In this document: piece after piece, positions 14,501 through 26,500 of the stretch | Numbering within the stretch: position 1 is the first letter of the stretch | Layout of the letters: each line of letters begins with the position of its first letter | NCBI RefSeq assembly: GCF_026151205.1 | Contig: NC_087082.1 | Span: forward strand, 19,003,401 to 19,067,400 | DNA from: Bolinopsis microptera | Lineage: Eukaryota; Ctenophora; Tentaculata; Lobata; Bolinopsidae | Reading direction: 5' to 3' | Length of the DNA: 64,000 nucleotides | Made by a program: the position numbers and the translations under genes | The notes under the pieces: generated by a model | Database searches by the model: none | What the model was told of the DNA's origin: nothing | Seen by the model: only the letters and a program-made list of their open reading frames with translations

Positions 14501-17500
14501 CGTGTCACGGTGTCACATAATCAGTAATCACCCAGTCAATTTTGTTAACGAGATACAGAAAATGCTTGATAACTTCGTCATTTCTAATCCGTTTTGCCTC
14601 ATGTTTTCAGATCATATGCAACATTTGATAATCTACCGTCTCTGAAAAAATTTAGGCGTTCAGCATGTCCAGAGAAAACAATATAGGTGTTTTAATATTG
14701 AATGGGCGTGGTCTAAAATATTCGAATTTTCAAATTTTGACGACGGAATCCCGAACCAGTAAGTACAGTATGCCATCTGCAAAGCAACATCTCTCAAATA
14801 TAAAACACGGCGGAGCTATTAAGGCCAACGTATGGGTACTGACTTTTGGCCCACCCTGTATATATATATTCAATAAATTAACCGCTAAGTGATGTGATTT
14901 TCAGCTGCAAGTTTCGAACCAGCAACACCATATTTCGTCCACGAGGAAACTGTCCAGTTCTCCTGCGTGTACAACGGTTTGGATGACCCGCAGAATATCA
15001 AATGGTTCAGGGTAAATGAATACGCCATATTAAACCGAAATAATCTGAAAATCTAAAATATCTTGGAAAGATATCTTGTGAAAAAACTACGTTTTCTTTT
15101 GTTTTTGTTTCATTGACTTGTTAAAACCATCACCATAAAGAGCTACGATCTCAGAGTTCAACAGACGATGCTGAAAACCTAATAAGCAACAGTGATGCTA
15201 AGTACACCATTACCACTGGCAACTTCAACAAGGCCTTCAGTACGAAGACTAGCGTTATCACTGTAGAGGATGTTGAAGTTACTGACAGTGGCGACTACAC
15301 CTGCAAATGGACCACCGCAAACTTCAATCCTAAGTCAACAACGGTAGTCTCTGTTCGATGTAAGTGATTCTGTATTTAGCACGGTGTTCCTCAAGAGTTG
15401 TGATCCTTGTCATGATTTTTTATAATTTCTATATTGTTCCAGAATTTTCTGCTTTACAAAATTCAATCATATTACAAACAGAAACAATTTCAGTGCTGAC
15501 TACTCTCTACAACGGTATACAGCACTCTACAACGGTATACAGCACTGACGGGTCCATAAAGATCACGTGCAACTACGAGGGTACAACGAGTGGCACCATG
15601 GAGTGGTACTATAATAGCCAGAAACTGGAAGATGCTGCTGATGGTGCCATCGCCATCAACCCTGGTTCCCTGCAGAGCAATGCTCAGCAGTACACTCTGA
15701 CAATTACTGACGTTACTCCGCCTGACAATACGGGGTCTTACAGCTGTGTTCTGTCGTTCACAGACGGGGACAGTCTGCGAGCAAGCACGGAGGTTGTGGT
15801 GCGAAAATCATCCTCAGTCGACAGAGCGGGCACTGCTGAATCCACCATAGTTGTAACTGGTGATGACCTTTCTGCCAGATGCCTTATGGAAGGTGACAAG
15901 GTTCCCTCTGGAGTGACATGGACTAAAGGTGGCGATAACATCGTGTTCGATGGATCCACTAAGATAGAAAACACGAATACCAAACAACTGGAAAGCAGCG
16001 TAAGGTTTTTCAGCAACATAACTATAAAAAGTTATGACGAGGATAGTTACATCTGTAGCTTCATTTTTGAGGACGGTATTAATGTGCAATCAACAATAGA
16101 GGTCGTGTCCGCTAAAATTACCAACAATGAATGTGAGTTTGTGGACATCCGAACCCACACCAGCAAGACCCTTACCTGTACTTACCATGGTAGTAGTGCT
16201 GCCACTGCTGTTTCCTTTACTCGACCAGACGACTCAGTTGTTGCTGGAGTATTGGCTGAATTCAGCGCTGGAGGGGATGCCAGTACGGCAGGTTCCCAAA
16301 CGGGTAGTTACGCTGTATCTAGTGTGAGTGAAGCGTCCAGTGGTTCGTACAAGTGTACCTTCACTTTAACAGGAGGGAAGACTGTGGAGTTCATTCAGAG
16401 ACTAACTGCAAGGAGTAAGTAAACACTGAAATGTTATATAATTTCCATTTGCTTTTTTGCGAAATTTTGACTATGGAAATTAAGCATTAATTGTGCTTAT
16501 TAACCTTGAATGATCTTAGCGCAGTAATAACAAACGTTATATTTCAGAGGCTGTCATCGAATCATCAGCTGGTCTAAATGCAGATCTCATCGTACAGGCT
16601 TCTATAACTCTGACTTGTACCGTTACCTCTGGTGCACGGTCTTTGGACTGGTTAGTGTAGAACTTTTTATTGCTCAGAACTATTCAGATCCTTCATAATT
16701 TAAATTTGATTCAAATTTCAGGTTTCAATGTTGTCCTCCGATGTGCTATAATGTAAAATCCGGATCGGAATATTGTTTATGAGTCGCATGGTTGCGCAAA
16801 GTATTCTTGTGTAAATTTTTATTGATCCCTTTTGATGCGACAAGGAAAATGCTCTTATCAGGAAAGAAATTACTCAGTCTCAACGTTTCAATGTTACAAA
16901 TCTAGAAATGTTTTTATCCAAAATTCAAAACGTAAAAAACATCGATCGAGGCAAAATTAGTGTACAATTATTTATTTTTAATTCCATCAACTTTACCAAC
17001 AACAAAAAAAGAAAAAATAAATAAAAAATAAAGTGCTGATGCTCGCTCCTACCTGTACTTTCGGTTCCCACCACCCGAACCATACATTCAGCAGCATAGT
17101 CTATAGTGCATGCCTGAGACTCCGGCGAATCATCAATGATAACGACAGACTCCGAAAACAAATTGATGAATTAAAAACCTTTTTCTTCCAATCCAACTAC
17201 CCTAAAACTATGGTAGATAACATCAGTGAAAAAGTCAAAGGCTTTGAAAGATGCCTCAAACCACTGGACAACTCAAACAGCAATGTCCTGGTCCCAAAGT
17301 CTCCAGAACCAGCAGTCCGCGTTATTTCAACATTTGGCAGCGATCAAGAGTTAGTAGAATCGGTAAAAAGATTGGAACCAGAACTCAGTAGAACCAGGAG
17401 CTTCTCAGGATTATCTGGTTCCCATACAAGTGGAAACACCCCAGGCTCCCCAATATCATCTAAAGCCGGTACATCACGCCCTATCTTCAAATTCGTCAGA

Positions 17501-20500
17501 CGTACTGGAACATCATTTAGAAGGAAGTTAGTCAAAGCAAAACAATTTGCGGATGACTTAACCCAACCTCACACAAGACCATGTGGGGGCAGACACTGCG
17601 GTACCTGTAACATCATATCTCCACATCCATCAATAACAGTCAATGGACAGCGAGCCAAAGCAGTGTCTGGTACATGTGTCAGCTACAATGTTGTATACAT
17701 CTTCAGTTGCCAACTTTGTAATATGTGTTATGTAGGAAGAACGGTGCAGCCCCTAAGGGCACGAGTAAACGAACATCGCGCCCATTACTACAAACTCATT
17801 TCGGACAATACGTTTGTCCCTGAAGAAAACGACGACGGATTCAGCTTGGGTAAACACCTTGTAGAAGTTCATAACATGAAACAACGTGACAATTTCAACC
17901 AGGCTTATAAAGTGTCAATTCTCAGTAATAGTAGCCCAAGAACTCTAGAAGTGGATGAACACCGTTATATTCAGAAACTAAGAACTATACGTCCATTGGG
18001 GCTCAATGCCATGGACCCGTTTGGGATTCCATTATTGGATTTATCTTAAAGGTTTTCCACTGCATTGGGGCACAAGAGTTATGTTTTTAAAAATATTCAT
18101 ATCGTTTTTAGTTGTGTCATTTCATTTCCAATGTTACACTTTGTAGGAACTGATATTAACCGAGTTTCTGATTCAGGATGTTACTGAAGATAGTAATGAA
18201 AATGTTTTAACACCTCAGTACTGTGTTTTACTACAGCTCAACCTGCTCAGTCTGACTATTTGGGAATTTAAACTCTAAAAATAAAGTGCTATAACATTCC
18301 ATCCATTTCATAATTTTAGGTACAAGGGAGTGGCCAAGCTTATCGAGGAGCAAGATTACAAACGAATAAAAGTGTCAGAATCAGATGACCTGGTTTCCAA
18401 AATAACTTTTAACATCGCTGACGACAGCGCAGGGTCATACACGTGTCGTGCGGTGCAATACGACAATTTCTGCCCTACCGAGGAAAGGTTTGACTCGGAA
18501 CCGGTTGCGGTGTCAATCATTGCGGCAGCTCTAATAACAAACCCTGCTAGTGCCACCGCTTATGGTGGTGCAAGCCACGTGTTTGAATGCGTGTTCCCTA
18601 ATCCATTCGGAACTGATTATAACGAAATCACGTGGTCTTTCAAAAGTGCTGGGGATTCTGTTGCTAGGGTAAGTTTTGACATTATCTTTTGGTCCTACCA
18701 AAAATGAAAATGAAAATATCGAATCTCGCCGTAAATCTGATGTAAATTTTGTACCGAAATATTGATCACATCTAACGGGCAAAATCATGTTTCATGATAG
18801 CGGTATATTATAGTGACTGCAACAAATAAAATCCGGCGCCTTCACTAATACTTTTCTCGCTCAAATTTATCCCATAATCGCAGCCGATGATAGGAAATGG
18901 AGATGTATACAATGACCAAAATGAGAGAGTTATCGATGGAACAAAGGCATCTGACAGCTCGGTTGCAAATAAAATCTCAACCACCCTCACCATCGGAAGT
19001 GTTAGTCAAATCCTTCAAGATAGCTGTTTAAACTTTTAAAGTATTTGCCTTTCAGAAGTTTCTTTGACTAACTTTTGGACGCATTTAAAAGCTGGATTAT
19101 CACTAAACCTTTGCTGATATTTGAATTGTTAACTTTACAGGTAAACTCGGACGCAGCAGGAGAGTACATCTGTTTCATAAAGTGGGGAAGAATATTCATC
19201 AAGTCCGCAGCCGCCACACTAAAAGTAAGAGAAATATCTTCTCCACCCGAAACAACCAACGTGGCCAAGGGAGGAGAGGCTAAGTTCACTTGTAAAACTT
19301 CCGGTGATAGCGCAGCGTTAATCACCTTTCACAAGACAAGTAGTGATGAGTCAGTTGGTACAGTTGTTGTGACTCAAGCTACATCTGGTGACATTGTGAC
19401 TACCACTGGAATATTGACCATTGCTGGTGTCACAGCTACAGATCAAGGTATTGAGTATTATTGCAAAGCAGCTTGGGGTGAAAACACAGTGGAATCAGGT
19501 AAGGTGTTCTTATCTGTTTTGGATATAACGAGCTCAACAGAAACCGTGTGGGGCCTCGCTGGTTATGTAGCGGAGTTCAAATGTTATTCAGATGCTTTGC
19601 TCAAAGCAAACGCGAACGGCGATCCGTATTTGGTCAACAAGCAGAAGACATACGCCGATGCTCAAATAAGTTGGGAGGTTTTTGACACTTCAGACACATC
19701 CTGGAAATCAACTGCTTCAAATTCACGGTGAGTGCATGCTAGAAAATACGACCATTTTAAACTTCATTTAAATAAGATAGCAGCTGAATACTATGGGTAT
19801 AAACTCCCTGCGTTGTGGCTTGTTTGCTGTACATAATCTAAGCTGAAGCGAGTGGTCGCTGAACTTAAGTTAAATCTTCCCGAATGGAAATACGTGTATT
19901 TTATTCAAAAACTAAATCTTAAACTTGCCCCCTGCAGATTCGTGGTTAAGACATCGATGAGAAGCAATGATGGAGTAAGTTTGTCTCCTATGTCTCTCAA
20001 TAACCTGGAGGAAGGTGATAACGATCTGAAAGTAAGATGTAACATCGCCTACCAAACAGATGCAGCCAACAACTTCTACGGAGGTACAGTCACCTCAGGA
20101 GAATTGACCATGAAGATCGGTTCCATCACATCCTTCACTTCCTCTAAATCTGACCCACTGGTTGGAGAAACCATCACTCTAACCTGTACTGCAACCGGAG
20201 AAATTGCTCCTACTTTCTCTTTTACAACCCACGGGAAGAACCATTTCGACACTACCTTCTTTAAGTTGGTGAAGGCTGCAACTGTTACTTCAGTCGATTC
20301 AGTACACACTGCGGAATACACTACAGAGACTCTCAGGGTTAACACGATGATAAATGGACAAGTTGTCAACTGTCTGGTAAGAATACAGTTTTTTTTTAAT
20401 TATTGAATACTTTCAAACTTTACAGAGTACAGCAATTATAACGTATAAAATTAACTCAAATAAATTATTGCACCCGTCTGTAAAATCAGACGGGAGACCA

Positions 20501-23500
20501 AACACGGTACTGCACAGTAAAATGTGCCCGCAATTACATGGCCCCGATATGATTACAAAAATGTGAAACAAAATTAAAATTGTGAAAAAATAAATGTGTG
20601 GTGAAGAATGTGAAACAGTTCAAATTTCTTCAGACAAGGCTGATACACTGTTTTTATCAAAGCTGACAATCTTATTGTTCCTTATGAAATGAACTCTGTT
20701 AGGCTCTGCTTTCCTCTTCTCTTTCAATTCCTCCCAGAGCTTCTTGAAAGCTCTCCTTTTCTTCCACTGATCTGTCCGGGCAAATGTAGATACTTTTATA
20801 GTCCTCTTTTGTGCGTAGAATTTTAGCTTTTCTCAGCACCTGAGCAGCCATATAAAAACTACCTTATTTGGACGGACATTAAATGAACGGACATAATTAT
20901 GAACGGACATTAATATGAACGGTAGAAGGCATTAAAAACCATCAAAAATCCGAATTTTTTTTTCATTTTTCGTTGACGATTTTTATTTCAGCAAATGATT
21001 TTTAAATCCATTTTTTATATAATAAGTAAGAAATTCATTCGTTAAGCAGTAAAAATATTAAAATATGTGTACATGATCAGTGTCTAATATCACATATCAT
21101 CTTCATCAAATGGGTTTTCGTACATGAAATAGTCCATGCTTAAAGCATCAGTGATTTATGGAAACTTTTTTAATCAAACTACCCCGTCCTGCATTTCAGT
21201 GTTAACTTTTACAAGCCATTCGGCGTGAAGTGGTTTTATCTTAGACAACTTTGTCTTTAGGTTAACCTTAACATCACGTGGAGCTTTCCTAGCACTGCTT
21301 CATTACCTCCCCTGAGTAATACGAACTATAACAACGTCGGACAATGTCCTTGGAAACACGATTTACCGTAATATCTAGAGGCTCATGGAACAAGTTTGTC
21401 ATGTCGTTAACTTGCGGCACAATAATTTTCACATAGTATATATACTATATATATACATAGTATATATACATAGTATATATACATAGTATATATACTATAA
21501 TTTTCACATAGTATAATATACTCTGGACAAAAAGTTCGAATTTTTGAAAAAAAATTCAACGGACTTTAACTAGGATGGACTTTAAATGAACGGACTTTAA
21601 AAGTTTAAATGAACGGACTTTATTTGAACGGAGATTAAGATGAACGTTAGGCCCTCCAGCGTTCAAGTAATGTCCGTCCAAATAAGGTCCGATAAGGTAT
21701 TCAGAGATTGCCTAGTAGGTCCTGATGTGTCGGCTCTCTTCTGACCAATTCTCTACAACAGTCACGAAATTAAGGTTTCTCGTTATCTCACCAAGAACTT
21801 CAGCAACTTTGTTTTCTAACTTCTCACCGTCGGATTCACTTATTCCATAGATTACGACGTTTCTCACTTTTCTGCTTCTTTCATCCTTTTGAGCTATTGT
21901 TTTAACTGCAGTACATCTCTTCTTTGGCGTAAGAGCAGCAGCACTAGTCTTCTTCAGGGCAGAAGAATATGATTTCATTTCTGTCTGCACTGTTGTTTGG
22001 ACTGACTCGAGTTCTTCGTCCTTCTTTTCAATGAGCTTTTTCTGCAAAACAATGACAGTTTTCTACTCCGCGATTAATGAAATGTTTTGTTTATCTACTC
22101 TCACCGCAACCATTTACAAATGAGGGGCTGCATAACGATTCAGAATGAAACAAACAGTTTGCAGCCAATCACACAGTTTTTCTTTCGAAACTGATCGCTT
22201 GTTCAGGTTTTTTAATACAAGACCTCCGTATTCCTTAACACCCAGTTCGTGGCACATTTCATTAAAAACACTGTCTGTAACTCTTGCTACCTGATCTGCA
22301 TTCCTGGCATTAAACAGATCTTCATTATCGGGGTCATCCACCAAATGCTTCGTATGTTCATGGTATGAGTGCTGCATCGTGTATATTCCGACGTACAGAT
22401 CTTGTATACAGGCTTGTATACAACTACAATATTTTTGTAAATAATCAATTTTTATTGAAAATGCATAAATCGTGATTGATAGAACAATGTAGTTCAGCAC
22501 TTTTTATCCATTTTTCTTATATTTTTCTTATATTATCGAGATTCGCTATATTATTTCAGGCTGACTACGGATTAGCTCAGAAAACAGAGAAAGAATTGAC
22601 AGTCACAACATATTTCAAATGTGCTGATGTCACATGGAAATCATTAAATCCAGGTATAGCATCACTCCTGATCCTAGATCATATAACTTTTTAAAAAATA
22701 TTATATTAACAATCGCCCTGTAAGCATTGGATTTAATACCGCTCTGGTTTTGGCTTCTCTGGACCGACCAAGAGTATATGCAACTTTAATACTTGTACTT
22801 GTAAGTAGATCTACGATTGGGGTTAAGTCAAGTTAAGGGTTGAAGGGTTCCAGGTTCAGGGCAAAACAACATAAACCTATCAACATGCATCTGAGTCCAG
22901 ATCTGCAAAACGTTTTCAATTCTTACTTCAAAACTCATCTACCCTCCCATACAGATGGAAATGGAGCGACAATAGCAGAGGAAGATCTTGGTGATGGTTC
23001 TCTGAAGCAGACTATAACTTGCCCTGTTAACTCAGACCAAGCTAGAATTGAATTAGTTACCCGTGAGTATTATTACTAAACTTTTTACACAATCTGTTGA
23101 AAATAAGCATAATTACACATTCAATTAATGTTATCTTTAGAACCTTGCCTGTGTTCTATTATTGTGGTATCACTTTCCCTATTCATAACCAAAACTCAAG
23201 CTTTTTACCTCATTTTCCAGCGCTTGGCTCGGCTGCAGCAATAACTTGCACCAAGGAGACGGGAATGTATGACAACTACCTTGCCCGGTGCAAAGAAACA
23301 AACCCATTGTCCACCGGTACGGGAATACAGAATATGGTTGTTGCAAACAGCGCAGAGCAGGTGCTTTTTTGTTTATTTGTTTGAATGCTTTTATTTAGTA
23401 TTCATTACATTCCATTTATTTGTCAAGTTTTCACAGGTAAGAAAAAGAGGCTTGTAAATAAGCCGCCTTTTCTATATATAAGCCGCTTTTTCGCTTATAT

Positions 23501-26500
23501 ATAAGCCGATTTTTAAAATATACAAGTAGTACAGACAGATCCGTCTGAAAAAATCGATCTGCCGACACACAAAGCTTACAAAGGATTTTTGACGTTTTTG
23601 AGTCCTAATAGATGTCCTTTATGGCTGACCAACTTTTCCAAACTTTTCCACGTGTCTTAAGGCCACTTTTTGCCACTTTACCACTTTTTACCACCTTTCT
23701 TGTTTGTCGAATATCTTTAGTTGTGAACATCGTAAAAGGTTGCGGATCAATCGAGTGTGTTCATATTACTATGAAGAAAAACTTTTGTTGTAACAATTTT
23801 TACGTCAGATTATCAGTTAATTGGATAATTATCAATTAGCTAATTAGCAAAATTCTAAAAAATTTTTATTGGCTCAAAATGATCGGAATAGCTTAAAACA
23901 CGGAGAAAAGTAGTTTTTAGAAAAACTTTGAAAATTTTTCACTTACATTTTTTTTCGATACTTGGAAAAATTTCGAAAATTTAAAATATTTTTTTCCGCC
24001 AAAAGAGATCAAATCGCATGAAACGCGGAGAAAAATGCTTTTCAAAAAAACTTAGTGAATTTTTAGTTTCAAGAATACTTAAATCACCAATATTTGTAGT
24101 TGGAGTTCAGTAAATCGCGGCAGATTTTAGTAATCAGGAATTACTAAGTGGAAAGGTCTGAAACTGAAAAACGTTAACAATACGATATAAGAGTTTCATA
24201 ACTAATTACAATACAGCCTTATCAATTTTCACATAAACTGCACTAATGGCACAGTCAAGATCGAAAGACGAAACGATAGCCTGCTGTACTATCATTTTAT
24301 TGATTTCAATGATGAATCAGTGGGGTTAAGATAATCACATTTATAATAAATAAAACCTCTCTGTACCGTCAATTGTGCTAATCTAAACCGGCCTACCTGG
24401 ATTACCAGACCTCTTCTTTTCCTCAACAATCAAACCAAGTTGTTCATATATGATTGAATACAGCTCGATAAGTACTTACATCGCCCACCAAATGCTATAT
24501 ATAGCATTTGGTGGGCGATGTAATACTTATCGAGCTGTATTCAATCACAATACGACACAATACGTGTATATTATATGGCTCTTAATGAGGTTTATGAAAC
24601 GCTTAATACCGTGAGAAACCCGGTATAGAGACGTTTTACAGTATATCACGAAAACGTATACTTGGCCTCATGGCTCATTTACAGTTCGAAGAAGGCAAGA
24701 ACAGACCAGGGAAACTAAGGAACAGCCAGATCCAGGAAGCAAGTGTAAATACACCTTCCAACATCTACTGTGACTTGTTTTGTATTGTACTGCATACCGC
24801 TTCATTTGCTATGCGGTATAAAATCACCCCCATATGTCAGGGTCGGCTAAAAGTAAAATCAACAAGGGTAACATACGGGCAAGGATAAGATTTAGATACG
24901 AGCGTCGGGAAAGGGGTAGTAAAGAACCGGTAATAATTCATTCAGTAAAATGTTCCACGAGAGTCAGGATATTTTGGAAATTGCTAATAGAGACAGATCC
25001 TGATCAGGAAGGATTGTTAATGTTATTGAGGATGTTGATTTGAAATCTGGACGTTGTGAAGTAAAAATACAGGTTCTTCCCGCAGGATATTCGGGGCCCA
25101 TGATGATCAGCTCGGGATTAATGTGGGACAGATCGAAGAGCATTGAAAAGAGCGAGTTGACATTTTAAGCTTTCTGGTCTTTTCTTGCCTTCTTTGAGCT
25201 GTCAAAGAGTCATGAGGCTAAGTAGACGTTTTCGTGATAAACTGTAAAACCTCTCCATACCGGGCCTCTCACGGGAGAAACGAGAAGTGTACGGTATAGA
25301 ACGTTTTATATACCTCATTAAGGGCCATAATATAATATACACGTATTGCATTGTGTCGTATTGTGATTGAATACAGCTCGATATAATGTACTTACATCGC
25401 CCACCAAATGCGATATGAACAACTTGGCTTGATTGTTGAGGAAAAGAAGAGGTCTGGTAATCCAGGTAGGCCGGTTTAGATTAGCACAATTGACGGTACA
25501 GAGAGGTATCATTTATTATAAATGTGATTATCTTAACCCCACTGATTCATCATTGAAATCAATAAAATGATAGTACAGCAGGCTATCGTTTCGTCTTTCG
25601 ATCTTGACTGTGCCATTGGTGCAGTTTCTGTGAAAATTGATAAGGCTGTATTGTAATTAGTTATGAAACTCTTATATCGTATGGTTAACGTTTTTCAGTT
25701 TCAGACCTTTCCACTTAGTTATTCCTGATTATTAAAATCTGCCGCGATTTACTGAACTCCAACTACAAATATTGGTGATTTAAGTATTCTTGAAAGAATA
25801 CTAGTGAAAGAAATTCACTAAGTTTTTTTGAAAAGCATTTTTCTCCGCGTTTCATGCGATTTGATCACTTTTGGCGGAAAAAAATATTTTAAATTTTCGA
25901 AATTTTTCCAAGTCTCGAAAAAAAATGTGAGTGAAAAATTTTCAAAGTTTTTCTAAAAACTACTTTTCTCCGTGTTTTAAGCTATTCCGATCATTTTGAG
26001 CCAATAAAAATTTTTTAGAATTTTGCTAATTAGCTAATTGATAATTATCCAATTAACTGAAAATCTGACGTAAAAATTGTTAGAACAAAAGTTTTTTTTC
26101 ATGGTAATATGAACACACTCGATTGATCCGCAACCTTTTACGATGTTCACAACTAAAGATATTCGACAAACAAGAAAGGTGGTAAAAAGTGGTAAAGTGG
26201 CAAAAAGTGGCCTTAAGACACGTGGAAAAGTTTGGAAAAGTTGGTCAGCCATAAAGGACATCTATTAGGACTCAAAAACGTCAAAAATCCTTTGTAAGCT
26301 TTGTGTGTCGGCAGATCGATTTTTTCAGACGGATCTGTCTGTACTAAAGCCATTTTTTCGTCAAAGAAAGTTGTACTCGTTGTAGATATATTTAAAGTCA
26401 CTATTGTGACGGTACATTAGAACTAGACAGAAACAAAGTGTGAAGGGCCTGAACGGAACCCCTCGGTTTCAGTTCCTTGTTTAACACTGCCGTACAGGAA

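Noticed and set aside
24452-24546. Hairpin considered as a microRNA or transcription terminator
   Set aside because: It is a near-perfect local inverted duplication within a transposon arm, too perfect and without other support for an RNA gene.
23612-26261. Identical 75-codon ORFs on + and - strands
   Set aside because: They lie in the two arms of the foldback element and show no known domain; shared because the arms are inverted copies.
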